Positions 1-13,982 of a stretch of 64,000 nt of DNA are shown in pieces; positions within the stretch are counted from its first letter, which is position 1; each line of letters begins with the position of its first letter. The DNA comes from Sinonovacula constricta (lineage: Eukaryota; Mollusca; Bivalvia; Cardiida; Solecurtidae): contig CM017568.1 of NCBI GenBank assembly GCA_007844125.1, positions 4,489,882 through 4,553,881 on the forward strand, read 5' to 3'. The notes under the pieces are model-generated. The model did no database searches. It was not told where the DNA came from and was given only the letters and a program-made list of their open reading frames with translations. Both the position numbers and the translations under genes were made by a program.

Positions 1-1652
1 AGTTATGTTTAATGACTTCATAATATAAAATGTGTAATCCAAATCCAAATAAACATTTAGCAGTCAAAAGAGACTTTAAAATAATAGTTATTGGCCGATT
101 TATATAATAATTTAAAGGTAATTTGAATTGTTTTTTTTAAATGGTCCTGGAGTTTATGGGATGGAGTGTAGTGTGCCCTATAGGTCTTACTACTGTATTT
201 GATTATGCAATTTTTTAGGCAGCATTGCTTGCAACAGCATCCAGACTTATGAGAAAGCTAAATTTCTGAAGCATGATTTATGGACCCTGCATGACTACCC
301 ATGGTCAATAAACGCGTGGGAAAAACATAGTGCATGTACAGAAACAACTATGTATTTTGAACAAGTCTAGATGTGCCAATTGTGTCCAGGCATGATTCAA
401 ATGTTAACTTTAATATTGTAATCTTTTTTTATCAAGATGTTCAAGTGATTATATTATGTAAAGCAGAAAGACATAAATGTATATTTATGAATGAACAACT
501 GAATATCACTCAGTGCCTTAAGGGGCGAAAGGAGGGAGAATTATGTCATAGGATTGAATGTTCCACTGACTTTGCATTGTATACTAGACTGAGGTATTTG
601 TGATATCTTGCCTTGGGCCTCACTGCTTTCTGTTGCAATAGGGAAAATTTTAGAGTCAAATCACAGGGGTGCAGTTTTGATGAAATAAATCAAAGTGAGC
701 ATTTGGTTGCATTGGTAGCACTTATAAGCAGCAAAAGACACAATCTTATGGAAATTACTGTTTGTTTAATATCATAGTTTCTATAATTGGATTTTAAAAG
801 TGGTGGTTGTTTTGCAGCTGAAACTTGCTATCTTTCCAGTGCATAGTGCAATTTATTTACCACAGAAAGATTTAAAGCAACCATTACTTGTATACCTTTA
901 GTCGCTTACAAGGTAAAATATACACTGCCTAAACAGCAATATGCAGTACTTTGATTAGGAGTTTGTTTTTGTTTTTGTTTTGTTTTTGTTTTTATGAAAA
1001 AATGTCGTTGTTTTTATTGGATAAAGCTGAGACTCAATAAAAATAATAATTTAATATAAAATATTTCTCTGGAAAAAGATCCAGCACTATGATAGATTAA
1101 AATTAAACACCAACAAACACATCTTAAAAAAAATCAGATGAAATGTAATTGCAGACAGGAATCTTTTGATAGAAAACATTTGCATGAGAATGGCTAACTC
1201 CAATGCAAGTTTTCCAGTTGTCCAACTTTTTCTACTCCTGTTTTGCTTTGATGCACACCAATTTCCCGGCATTGATTTGTAGCTTTACAACTTAATAAGA
1301 TCTGAAATAAATCTTGAATGTTTAAATTGTGGCATGTTGTGAAATAATTGATTGCGTTTCCTTATTTTGAAGCATGCATTTCAGGATGTTGTTTATAATG
1401 TAAAAATGGGCAATCTGCAACAGATATGTTTGTAATTTTGAATTTAAAACTTCAAGTTAGCCATAACTAGTTGATTGTCTTGTTTTGGAACTGGACATTT
1501 AAAAAAATAAATTTGGGGGGTAATATACATTTCACCCTCAAAATCTTTCAAATAACAAAATTCAGCAAAAGAAATCAATGCTGTTTACAAATTTCTTTAG
1601 GACAATGACAATAATTATGAAATTATACTTTAACTGAGAGAAAAAGGTGTAT
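1..1652. other. No gene seen
   Basis: AT-rich sequence with short chance reading frames only. It contains a T/G-rich low-complexity run near 960-1000. I recognise no exon, RNA gene or full repeat. Confidence 0.5.
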
Positions 1653-2525
1653 GTTTTTAGCACAGTGTGCTCAAGGGGACCTTTTGTGATACCGCTTCGT
1701 CTGTTGTACGTTGTCAACATTTTAGCTTGTGAACACAATAGAGGCCTCATTTATAGGCCAATCTTCATCAAACTTGGTCAGAATGATTGTCTTCATAAAA
1801 TCTTTGATGAGTTCGTAACTGGGTCCTGTGGGGTCAAAAGGTAGGTCACTAGGTCTAATTTTAGAAAAAGCTTGTGAACACACTAGAGGACACATTTATA
1901 GCCCAATCTTCACCAAAGTTGATCAGAATATTTGCCTTCATGAACTCTTGATAACAATAGAGGCCACATTTATAGGCCAATCTTCATCAAACTTGGTCAG
2001 AATGATTGTCTACATAAAACCTTTGATGAGTTCGTAACTGGGTCCTGTGGGGTCAATAAGTAGGTCACTAGGTCATATCTTAGAAAAAGTTTAAAAACAC
2101 TTTAGAGGCCACATTCTTAGCCCAATCTTCACCAAACTTGATCAGATTGTTTGTCTGCATCAAGTCTTGGATGAGTTCATTATTGAGTCACGTGGGGTCA
2201 AAAAGTAGGTCACTAGCTCACATTTTAGAAAAACCTTGTGAAAACACTTAAGAGACCACATTGATGGCCCAATCTTCACCAAACTTGACCAGCATGTTTG
2301 TCAGTAGGAAATCTTACATATGTTTTTAAGTGGGTTATGTGGATTCAGTAGGTTACTTGGTAAAATTCTGGAAAATACTATCAACCCAGTGGCCACACTA
2401 ATGGTCCAATCTTCACCAAAGATTTCTAAAGTAAATAACTCTTAATTACTTGATGCCAGGTTTGAGCCTACTAAAGGCCTGTGTCATCATGTGATCGATT
2501 AAGGGCCATAATGGCCCTCTTGTTT
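1653..2525 (+). mobile_element. Interspersed repeat, MITE-like 'agctcacctgag' family, copy 1
   Basis: Contains several diverged internal repeats of a block reading roughly 'cccaatcttcaccaaacttg', then 'tcagaatgtttgtct', then 'aaaagtaggtcactaggtca'. It ends in 'ggccataatggccctcttg'. The same blocks recur at 17953-18540, 31371-32190 and, inverted, at 60345-60780. No protein is encoded, so if mobile it is non-autonomous. I recognise this type as common in bivalve genomes but do not assign a database name. The start is degraded: only 'gcacagtgtgctcaagg' remains of the inverted-repeat head. Confidence 0.7.
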
Positions 2526-3345
2526 ATTGTTTACAAGGTTATCCCCTTAGTAAAGTTTGTTCATTTTTTGCAATTTATTGTGTCTCTACATGTGCTTTAG
2601 AAACATACAATTTGGGAGTGTTGAAATGATCTAGTTGAGTTTGGAAAGTTTGAAAAGTTATTGTTAGTAACATGTTTTAGTTCCAGTTAAATCTCTTTGA
2701 AATATGGATACATCTATTGCTGCTTATTTGATGTTAGTTACTCTCACATAAGTGCATGCACCAATTGGTGGATATTTTAAGCTTTTAAAGTATGGTTTTA
2801 TTAGTACCTAACAAAACAAATCTTACAGGATAAACAGACCATACAGGCACACCTCACAAATGATAGTTTTATAATTAGATCAGCTCCCTGGTTAAATCTT
2901 CCATATATGTGATAAAAAATCCCAAAGGCTTGGTATGTTTAATTTAAAGTATGGATGTTGATTAAGCAATTATGCCTCCTACAGTTGCCAATTTTATGAT
3001 CCTATATTCCCCTGATATAGGACCGTGAATCTGTGCTTTGTATTTTGTTTATCTGTAGCTCATTGATCAGTTTGATTCTGCCTATTCCTTCCTTAGCTGG
3101 CGTAATTTGTTAAAGGTGGTATCTGTAAGTTTGGACCATTTTCTTTTCTTTCCAAACAATCAAATAATGAATTGTTAAAAATCCCTCAAAATGATAATTA
3201 TTTATGCACCATGCTTGAAGTGTAGCATAATACCACCATAATCATTAAAAACCTGAACTACACTGCACAGTTAGTTATTTTTAAACCTAACAAACAGGTG
3301 ACCACTTACTTTTGAGACCATGTTATATCAACATAGGCTAATCTG
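2526..3345. other. No gene seen
   Basis: AT-rich unique-looking sequence without recognisable exon or RNA signal. Confidence 0.45.
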
Positions 3346-3570
3346 CTCTGAGGGCACCTGTGGCATAGTGGAAGAGTGGGGTATTTGTTACTCCTCTGTC
3401 TATTAAGCCTGTCACCGCATGGGTTCAAATCTTGTTGGGGGCAAAGGACTTAATGTGGGGAAGGTCTTTCAGTTGACTTGCGGTGCGCTGGTGGTTCTAC
3501 CCAGACATCTGTCTGAGTCTTCCTCAATCAAATAGTTGGATGTCACTATAATAATGAAAAATGGTGAAAA
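3346..3570 (+). mobile_element. tRNA-derived SINE, family A
   Basis: The head resembles RNA polymerase III box A ('tggcatagtggaagagtgg') and, about 50 bp on, box B ('gggttcaaatc'). A body with 'cccagacatctgtctgag' and a tail with 'tgtcactataataatga' follow. The same body and tail recur near 27070-27275, 28820-28920, 28960-29120, 32330-32560, 33010-33230 (inverted) and 45770-45960, which defines a dispersed family. Confidence 0.65.
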
Positions 3571-4130
3571 AATAGTGAAAAACACAATAATCTGCTCTGA
3601 AGTCGACATCTATTTTTAGCAGGAATTCACTATCATGTCTATTTATGAGTTTGAAAAGAATGAACATTTAAGACCTATTTTTGCATGATTCATACTTTCA
3701 AATAACTGAGGTTGTGTTAAAAATTCTGTTTATTCAGACTACTAAAGTATGAGTTTATCCAAAAATGACAACCAGTTGCCCCCAGAACCAGGTTAAATAT
3801 TGTATTTGATTAAGGCAAACTGACAAATACCACCTTTAATAACAAATACTCATTTGAAGCTGCATACACCAGAACTTGTTGCTAAGGACTTCCCGGCATA
3901 TGGTGAAGACCCTGATTATAAGCCTTCTGCTTAATCTGGCTTGTCCAGATCGTTGCTTGTGGCAGAAATAAGTTGTATACTTCTACTCAGCTGAGAAGGG
4001 GTATGTGGTTGGCCCATAATCGGGATAATTTGTCTGGGAACATGTCAAACATGGTTTCACAGTAAAGACTTCATGATACATTGTATTAGTTTCAAGTGGA
4101 AGCTCTTCTCAGGATTTCTTACAGTATGTT
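3571..4130. other. Spacer, with fragment of a 'gatctgc' repeat family
   Basis: Near 3890-4000 it carries 'cttaatctggcttgtccagatcg' type sequence. Related pieces occur near 12030-12110, 16790-16880, 18800-18870, 21800-21930, 47105-47260 and 47515-47600 (shared words such as 'gatctgcac', 'atttgctgct' and 'gtagatcc'). No gene was seen. Confidence 0.35.
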
Positions 4131-7100
4131 GGTGCTGCAATATACCTATCATCTAGCATCAAGCATGGTTACAATGTTCAGGTGCTGCAATATACCTATC
4201 ATCAAACATCAAGCATGATTACAGTGTTCAGGTGCTGCAATATACCTATCATCAAACATCAAGCATGATTACAATGTTCAGGTGCTGCAATATACCTATC
4301 ATCAAACATCAAGCATGATTACAGTGTTCAGGTGCTGCAATATACCTATCATCTAGCATCAAGCATAATTACAATGTTCAGGTGCTGCAATATACCTATC
4401 ATCAAACATCAAGCATAATTACAATGTTCAGGTGCTGCAATATACCTATCATCAAACATCAAGCATAATTACAATGTTCAGGTGCTGCAATATACCTATC
4501 ATCAAACATCAAGCATGATTACAGTGTTCAGGTGCTGCAATATACCTATCATCAAACATCAAGCATGATTACAGTGTTCAGGTGCTGCAATATACCTATC
4601 ATCAAACATCAAGCATAATTACAATGTTCAGGTGCTGCAATATACCTATCATAAAACATCAAGCATAATTACAATGTTCAGGTGCTGCAATATACCTATC
4701 ATCAAACATCAAGCATGGTTACAATGTTCAGGTGCTGCAATATACCTATCATCAAACATCAAGCATGATTACAGTGTTCAGGTGCTGCAATATACCTATC
4801 ATCAAACATCAAGCATGGTTACAATGTTCAGGTGCTGCAATATACCTATCATCAAACATCAAGCATGATTACAATGTTTAGGTGCTGCAATATACCTATC
4901 ATCAAGCATCAAGCATGATTACTATGTTCAGATGCTGCAATATACCTATCATCAAACATCAAGCATGATTACAATGTTCAGGTGCTGCAATATACCTATC
5001 ATCAAACATCAAGCATAATTACAATGTTCAGATGCTGCAATATACCTATCATCAAACATCAAGCATGATTACAGTGTTCAGGTGCTGCAATATACCTATC
5101 ATCAAACATCAAGCATGATTACAGTGTTCAGGTGCTGCAATATACCTATCATCAAACATCAAGCATGATTACAGTGTTCAGGTGCTGCAATATACCTATC
5201 ATCAAACATCAAGCATGATTACAGTGTTCAGGTGCTGCAATATACCTATCATCAAACATCAAGCATGGTTACAATGTTCAGGTGCTGCAATATACCTATC
5301 ATCAAACATCAAGCATGATTACAGTGTTCAGGTGCTGCAATATACCTATCATCAAACATCAAGCATGATTACAATGTTCAGGTGCTGCAATATACCTATC
5401 ATCAAACATCAAACATGTTTACAATGTTCAGGTGCTGCAATATACCTATCATCAAACATCAAGCATGATTACAATATTCAGGTGCTGCAATATACCTATC
5501 ATCAAACATCAAGCATGATTACAATGTTCAGGTGCTGCAATATACCTATCATCAAACATCAAGCATGATTACAATGTTCAGGTGCTGCAATATACCTATC
5601 ATCAAACATCAAGCATGATTACAATATTCAGGTGCTGCAATATACCTATCATCAAACATCAAGCATAATTACAGTGTTCAGGTGCTGCAATATACCTATC
5701 ATCTAGCATCAAGCATGATTACAATGTTCAGGTGCTGCAATATACCTATCATAAAACATCAAGCATAATAACAATGTTCAGGTGCTGCAATATACCTATC
5801 ATCAAACATCAAGCATGATTACAATGTTCAGGTGCTGCAATATACCTATCATCAAACATCAAGCATGATTACAATGTTCAGGTGCTGCAATATACCTATC
5901 ATCAAACATCAAGCATGATTACAGTGTTCAGGTGCTGCAATATACCTATCATCAAACATCAAGCATGATTACAATGTTCAGGTGCTGCAATATACCTATC
6001 ATCAAACATCAAGCATAATTACAATGTTCAGGTGCTGCAATATACCTATCATCAAACATCAAGCATGATTACAATGTTCAGGTGCTGCAATATACCTATC
6101 ATCAAACATCAAGCATGATTACAATGTTCAGGTGCTGCAATATACCTATCATCAAACATCAAGCATGGTTACAATGTTCAGGTGCTGCAATATACCTATC
6201 ATCAAACATCAAGCATGATTACAATGTTCAGGTGCTGCAATATACCTATCATCAAACATCAAGCATGATTACAATGTTCAGGTGCTGCAATATACCTATC
6301 ATCAAACATCAAGCATGATTACAATGTTCAGGTGCTGCAATATACCTATCATCAAACATCAAGCATGGTTACAATGTTCAGGTGCTGCAATATACCTATC
6401 ATCAAACATCAAGCATAATTACAATGTTCAGGTGCTGCAATATACCTATCATCAAACATCAAGCATGGTTACAATGTTCAGGTGCTGCAATATACCTATC
6501 ATCTAGCATCAATCATGATTACAATGTTCAGGTGCTGCAATATACCTATCATCAAACATCAAGCATAATTACAGTGTTCAGGTGCTGCAATATACCTATC
6601 ATCAAACATCAAGCATAATTACAATGTTCAGGTGCTGCAATATACCTATCATCAAACATCAAGCATAATTACAGTGTTCAGGTGCTGCAATATACCTATC
6701 ATCAAACATCAAGCATAATTACAGTGTTCAGGTGCTGCAATATACCTATCATCAAACATCAAGCATAATTACAGTGTTCAGGTGCTGCAATATACCTATC
6801 ATCAAACATCAAGCATAATTACAATGTTCAGGTGCTGCAATATACCTATCATCAAACATCAAGCATAATTACAGTGTTCAGGTGCTGCAATATACCTATC
6901 ATCAAACATCAAGCATAATTACAGTGTTCAGGTGCTGCAATATACCTATCATCAAACATCAAGCATAATTACAATGTTCAGGTGCTGCAATATACCTATC
7001 ATCAAACATCAAGCATAATTACAATGTTCAGGTGCTGCAATATACCTATCATAAAACGTCAAGCATGATTACAATGTTCAGGTGCTGCAATATACCTATC

Positions 7101-9230
7101 ATCAAACATCAAGCATGATTACAATGTTTAGGTGCTGCAATATACCTATCATCAAACGTCAAGCATGATTACAATGTTCAGGTGCTGCAATATACCTATC
7201 ATCTAGCATCAAGCATAATTACAATGTTCAGGTGCTGCAATATACCTATCATCAAACATCAAGCATGATTACAATGTTCAGGTGCTGCAATATACCTATC
7301 ATCAAACATCAAGCATGATTACAATGTTCAGGTGCTGCAATATACCTATCATCAAACATCAAGCATGATTACAATGTTCAGGTGCTGCAATATACCTATC
7401 ATCAAACATCAAGCATGATTACAATGTTCAGGTGCTGCAATATACCTATCATCAAACATCAAGCATGGTTACAATGTTCAGGTGCTGCAATATACCTATC
7501 ATCAAACATCAAGCATGATTACAATGTTCAGGTGCTGCAATATACCTATCATCAAACATCAAGCATGATTACAGTGTTCAGGTGCTGCAATATACCTATC
7601 ATCAAGCATCAAGCATGATTACAATGTTCAGGTGCTGCAATATACCTATCATCAAACATCAAGCATGATTACAATGTTCAGGTGCTGCAATATACCTATC
7701 ATCAAACATCAAGCATGATTACAGTGTTCAGGTGCTGCAATATACCTATCATCAAACATCAAGCATAATTACAATGTTCAGGTGCTGCAATATACCTATC
7801 ATAAAACATCAAGCATAATTACAATGTTCAGGTGCTGCAATATACCTATCATCAAACATCAAGCATGATTACAGTGTTCAGGTGCTGCAATATACCTATC
7901 ATCAAACATCAAGCATGGTTACAATGTTCAGGTGCTGCAATATACCTATCATCAAACATCAAGCATAATTACAATGTTCAGGTGCTGCAATATACCTATC
8001 ATCAAACATCAAGCATGATTACAATGTTCAGGTGCTGCAATATACCTATCATCAAACATCAAGCATAATTACAATGTTCAGGTGCTGCAATATACCTATC
8101 ATCAAACATCAAGCATGGTTACAATGTTCAGGTGCTGCAATATACCTATCATCAAACATCAAGCATGATTACAATGTTCAGGTGCTGCAATATACCTATC
8201 ATCAAACATCAAGCATGATTACAATGTTTAGGTGCTGCAATATACCTATCATCAAACATCAAGCATAATTACAGTGTTCAGGTGCTGCAATATACCTATC
8301 ATCAAACATCAAGCATAATTACAGTGTTCAGGTGCTGCAATATACCTATCATAAAACATCAAGCATGATTACAATGTTCAGGTGCTGCAATATACCTATC
8401 ATCAAACATCAAGCATGATTACAATGTTCAGGTGCTGCAATATACCTATCATCAAACATCAAGCATAATAACAATGTTCAGGTGCTGCAATATACCTATC
8501 ATAAAACATCAAGCATGATTACAATGTTCAGGTGCTGCAATATACCTATCATCAAACATCAAGCATGATTACAATGTTCAGGTGCTGCAATATACCTATC
8601 ATCAAACATCAAGCATGGTTACAATGTTCAGGTGCTGCAATATACCTATCATCAAACATCAAGCATGATTACAATGTTCAGGTGCTGCAATATACCTATC
8701 ATCAAACATCAAGCATGATTACAATGTTCAGGTGCTGCAATATACCTATCATCAAACATCAAGCATGATTACAATGTTCAGGTGCTGCAATATACCTATC
8801 ATCAAACATCAAGCATGATTACAATGTTTAGGTGCTGCAATATACCTATCATCAAACATCAAGCATAATTACAGTGTTCAGGTGCTGCAATATACCTATC
8901 ATCAAACATCAAGCATAATTACAGTGTTCAGGTGCTGCAATATACCTATCATCAAACATCAAGCATGATTACAATGTTCAGATGCTGCAATATACCTATC
9001 ATAAAACATCAAGCATAATAACAATGTTCAGGTGCTGCAATATACCTATCATCAAACATCAAGCATAATTACAGTGTTCAGGTGCTGCAATATACCTATC
9101 ATCAAACATCAAGCATAATTACAATGTTCAGGTGCTGCAATATACCTATCATCAAACATCAAGCATAATTACAATGTTCAGGTGCTGCAATATACCTATC
9201 ATCTAGCATTAAGCATGATTTCCATTTTCA
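4131..9230. repeat. 50-bp satellite, 102 units
   Basis: Head-to-tail array of a 50-bp unit that begins 'ggtgctgcaatatacctatc' and ends 'acaatgttca'. The first unit starts at 4131 and the last at 9181, exactly 101 x 50 bp apart, and every visible unit boundary keeps phase, so there is no net insertion or deletion in 5.1 kb. Variation is confined to a few positions: atcaaacatc/atctagcatc/ataaaacatc/atcaagcatc, catgatt/cataatt/catggtt, and acaatg/acagtg. The last unit decays after 'aagcatgatt'. Because 50 is not a multiple of 3, the array gives the same artificial peptide in all forward frames, broken wherever a unit carries 'cataatt'. I regard it as non-coding. It has no spacers and so is not a CRISPR array. 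Confidence 0.97.
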
Positions 9231-10068
9231 TCAAGTACCAGTGAACCCTACAAGGTTATACTGTAGTTTCTAGAATATTTATGTTTGTAGATGCTTCTTG
9301 ACAGAATGAAAAGCTGTTACCTAAAGTCTATTGCATTTATTACCCCTGGTGAGAAAGGTATTGATTTAGTATATGAACAGTTCAACTTCTTCAACGTGTG
9401 ACATGGATAGGAAATGCTTATATCTCAGAACTCTTTATTTGAAAGGAGTGTTTGGAATTGAAAATATATTAACAAAGTTTTTCGTTCATTGATATTCTAT
9501 ATACAGGGGATACATTTAGTTGGCTTGTCCTAATACTTTCTGAAATTTCTACCAAACCTTATTTAAAAACACCCCTTTCGATCCTTTCACCAGCTGTTCC
9601 AAGTAACTAATGGTTCTTCACTTTCATCTCACTGTTTGCTTGCAAAGAAAACTTCCGTCTAGATCTAGTTCATATCTTAAAATGAAAATTTTGTTGTATT
9701 TTTCATAAAATCTTGTCACATTTTCCTATTTATTAAAAATGTTACATTGAGAAAATTATGCATGTATTAAGTAGGAGGTTGAGACCATAAGTTATATTTT
9801 CTCACTGAAAGTAAGAAATTTACAGAAACTTTTAACAAATTTGCTGTGATAAATGGTAATATCTAAGGTTCCTACATTTTATAAGTAGGATTTAAGAAAT
9901 GCTGTTATATCTCGGGAAATATTTCAAAATAAAGAAACATGGTCTAGTTCAAGGAAAATACCTTTGATTCCTTAATGATAGATCCCAGAGGTTAGTCTTG
10001 TTACTAAAAAACAAAGAATATAGCTTAAACAAAAAATGCCCTCATTCATGATACCTGTTGTTGTTTAA
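9231..10068. other. No gene seen
   Basis: AT-rich flank of the satellite. No exon, RNA or repeat was recognised. Confidence 0.45.
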
Positions 10069-10226
10069 TAAATATAAAATTGCTTTACTAACGTATGGGT
10101 ATTGTAGGATAAATATAAAATTGCTTTACTAACGTATGGGTATTGTAGGATAAATATAAAATTGCTTTACTAACGTATGGGTATTGTAGGATAAATATAA
10201 AATTGCTTTACTAACGTATGGGTATT
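10069..10226. repeat. 41-bp tandem repeat, 4 copies
   Basis: Four essentially identical copies of a 41-bp unit containing 'tgctttactaacgtatggg'; that word starts at 10081, 10122, 10163 and 10204. The identity suggests recent expansion. Confidence 0.9.
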
Positions 10227-13200
10227 TGAAGATCTAAACCTTCAAAAGATTGTTTCCTACTTAGCATAAGAGAGAATCTATTTTTTTCTCACAAAATTAA
10301 TAAAACAATTGTTACCGTCATATATATTTTTTCTTTGTTTATGTTGAAAAGTGTGCAACATAAATGTTAAACGAGCTTTGCTGTAAAATCAGTTTATGCC
10401 AAGACAACCAAGCTTAATAAGTTAAAAAGTTTTTTTTACCTGTTGTACATTGTAGTTTGTGTGTAATTTGACTAAAATTATTTAAGTAAAATGACTTTAC
10501 TTTAACATAAAGAGATAGCAAGATGCATCTTTTTTGCTTTGTTGGAAAACTGTGAATCGATGTTGAAGAGAGAAAAATGTTTAAACTGGCAACTTTCTAC
10601 AAATGAAAAAAATGAATAAACAAAACCAGAATTAATATCCACTTCTGCATTGTTCCGTAATGTTACTGTGAAGTGTGGACATCGTTGGAGTGTCTTTATG
10701 TGTGTTAAAAAACACCCCAATCAGATAAGGTGTGTTTGAAAGTAGCTTGGCAGACTTTCACCATACTGCAACATTTATGACAGAGACTGGGTTTTGCCAT
10801 GTTATCCCACGATCCAGAGAGAATGAAAAGATGGATGTGTTTGTGTATGCCTATGGGGCTGGTTAGCCCATTATAGATATAATGGAAGCTACACGAACAA
10901 CAAACAGATCCTTGCTACTCTGTCCATCCAAGTAAGTACCTGTGGCAGTGACAACATGTATTATCTGTGACAAAATGGCATATGATTCATAATGCACGGT
11001 CATTTATCAGCATTTTCAAAATATATTTTTTTTTATTAAAGAATGCTGATTAGGTGGATAGGGATTGATGGGTGGGCCAGGCAATATAGTGTCCACATCT
11101 TTGAGATCCTTTTTTTTTATTTGGATGGTAAGTTTGTTACCACATAGAGGATCCAGTTAATACACAAAGTGTAGGTAGAGAGTGCAGAGAGCTGGAGATG
11201 AGCTCAAGAGCCTGAACTCTTCTCGGTCCTGATTTAATTTATTTCTTTTTGTTGACTTTACTAAACTACAGCAATCATAAACTTTTAAGTTGTCATAAGA
11301 ACTTCTTGTTTTTATAAGCTTGTTGACATTTCTTGTGATCAATATTCTTATTTCCACCTGACATAGCCAGAACTTGACATACCTGTCTTACAATTATATT
11401 CTAAGGAAATTGCAAATGCCTTAAATGTAAAGAACTGATTATGATAACTTTAGCTGAGATACATTGAGAAAACCGATTTGTGCAAAATGTAATTATTAGA
11501 AAGGTTTTGGTGGATTTCCTGTTCAATATTGACTATTATCTTGTACAGCACATCCTGGGTATGTAATTAAATTCATTAGGAATCGATAACAATTCAAATG
11601 TGTACTTAACAGTTCAAATGTGTACTTATATATGGAATGCTCTTTGGCAATAACATCTTGCCAGTGACATCATCATGGATGTTTGATAGAAAATTGCTGG
11701 ACATTTCCGTATCCATATTTTGTATGCAGTGCTGCAAAGCAGTAACACATAATTAACACTGAAAGATGCCATTAAAGATAGTAAATGTGTTTCTTCTATT
11801 CATATAAAACTGTTAAAATATGATACTGCCAATATAAAGACACTTTACTTTTTCTTAATCCAGACTTAAATTACTTGTTTTTGTTAATTTTATGACACTG
11901 GTGCTAAACTTAGTGACTTCACTTCCAACTTAGAATATAGGTCACTTATGTTTAAGAAAGAAATCTTACCTAATTGTGTATTTTTTTCTGCATTAACTGT
12001 TTGTCTCATTTAGCTCTATCATACCTGCACTTTGGGTAATATGAGATTTGGCTTTTGACCTAGCAGCAAACAATGCAGATCCTGATTGGACAGATTTTGT
12101 TAGTGGAAATAAAAACTTTCCTGGAAAATGAAATATTAAGCAGATAATAATACTTTTACAATTTGTTTAACAGTAAAATAAAACAGTTAAACAGTTAAAA
12201 GACTACTGGGATTGTGTTTGATTAGAATCAGTTTACACTAATTGATTTGAATAGGTGTAACACATGTCACACTAATAAAAAATTAATGCATAATTCAACT
12301 CCACCTGGTGCATGAGATAAAGAATTAGTCCCAGATAACTTTAAGCCAAAGTCCTATACATCTGTTTAAAAGGTACTGGTATGTCTACATCATTCATGCC
12401 CATGGTCAGTCTGCAGGGTCGTACTTGTCACACCTGTGATATTTTGCTGTGCTGCCGTAACTGCCATCTTGTAAACCATGTGACCAAAGTGGAGATTGTG
12501 CTTGTGTACATTAATATCGGTGTCGATGTAAAAATGTTCCATGCAATTTAAATGTAATGAAATTAAAAGAATTTACTTTTTAAATGTTAACATTCCATTG
12601 ATTTTATTGTAAGAATAATAATATATTGGCATGCTTTTTTTAAAAGACTAAATAGAATTATCATAATCTTGTTCATCAAGCCCATGGACAGTTTTCCTCT
12701 TTGGTGTCAGAGGTTTCTATGGTGTGTAAGGCATGTGACCATTGACATTAAGATTAGCTGGTTTGTCCAATGTCAGAAAAATAAGCATGTGTGTTGTATG
12801 ACACCAGGTATTCGATATGTTTTCATATTGCAAGCTGTACTGTAACATATTTTCATCAAGTGAGCATCAATTCTGTTCAGCAAACAGACTGGTGGTGAAA
12901 ATTTAAGCCTGTTTGAATATTAACCTTTTCTTCTTTTCGTAATGATACATATTCTTTAATACAATACAGTCAAATTGCGATACTTTGGCCAGTCCTGTAA
13001 TTTTTCCTATATATTCTATGTAAAAAATGTAACATTACTTACAGATTGCGATGCTTCAGATGACAACCAATGTCCCCAGAATCAATTTTCTACCTAATTT
13101 TGTCAAAATTTTACAAATGCAAAATGAGCATGTTTATCAATGTATTTTTACACCTCTGGGAATAATGACAGCTCTCTCATTCAAACTCCCTTACCTTAAG

Positions 13201-13982
13201 AGACATGTCAGTCATGTTCAGGACAGACAGCATTGTTCATTGCTTTAGATCAACACGGAATTGAGTAAATAAGGTTCAGTTAAAATTTGAACAGATTTGA
13301 AAGTAAGATCATAAGGATAATAATTTGCAACATATGCACCATTGCACACTTTCCTATTCTAAAGTTATAAATTGTAGAAAGAGTCAATGGTGTGTCATAT
13401 TATGTCCCTATGTAGCCTTTTCTAGACAACCATTACACATTGTGTGCCTGCAGACGCTCGACACTCTGTGCAAGATGATTAACTAGCTGACATATACATT
13501 TGTATATTGTCTACTGTATATTATATCTTGTCACACTATGTTACATAGTTACAAACATGTATCTAATTGTTAATATTTATGTATCAATCACCGTAGGCTT
13601 TGCTTTTATTTCAAATCTAAATTACAAAATTTATGACATATTTATGACATTAAAACATAAAGTCTAAGATTGATTTGCTACACATTGATGGTGTGTAAAT
13701 AGTGATGCATTAACAATTTTATGGACATTTTACTATCTTACCAATGTTGTAGCTTGTCTGATAGGTATTTTTTATATCGTGATTTGACGGTATATGCTTT
13801 CATCTAGCTGCAGGGTAAGCAGATGAGTTGTTTACTCTTGATAGCAAAATTGTTAATTTAGAATCTGCTCTCCAGACTGTTGTTTGGAATCTGCACTATT
13901 TGTCTCTGCTGGATGCAGGTTGACAGTTACATAAACATCATAAAATATGTATAAACTTAAAAGTATATTCTTGTCATTTCAG
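10227..13982. other. Upstream region or intron of the LNX gene
   Basis: No RING-finger exon (a C..C / C.H..C pattern in an open frame with splice sites) was found here. One candidate first exon at 10882-10931 is listed separately. A short direct repeat ('ttcaaatgtgtactta') lies near 11595-11630. The rest is AT-rich with no clear function. Confidence 0.4.
10882..10931 (+). CDS. Candidate alternative first coding exon of LNX (RING-less start)
   Basis: An ATG at 10882, with an in-frame stop upstream at 10864, opens a 50-bp frame coding MEATRTTNRSLLLCPS plus two bases. It ends at a consensus donor (CCAA followed by GTAAGT). The leftover AA joins the G at 13983 to give K, so the frame runs into LLDKLLVVCPN of the first firm LNX exon. 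Mammalian LNX1 has a shorter form without the RING, made from an alternative start, so such an exon is plausible. The phase match alone has a one-in-three chance, and nothing in the peptide is diagnostic. It could be chance. Confidence 0.22.

Noticed and set aside
4131..9230. Repeated open frames of 74-128 residues
   Set aside because: They come from a 50-bp unit read in successive frames, have no splice or codon evidence and stop wherever a unit has cataatt.
4131..9230. CRISPR-like array
   Set aside because: Units are contiguous with no unique spacers, and the DNA is eukaryotic.
12420..12480. Cys-rich peptide CHTCDILLCCRNCHLVNH as a possible zinc finger (RING or B-box) exon of LNX
   Set aside because: The spacing fits neither RING nor B-box fully. 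No acceptor or donor of the right phase was found and no LNX-like residues flank it.
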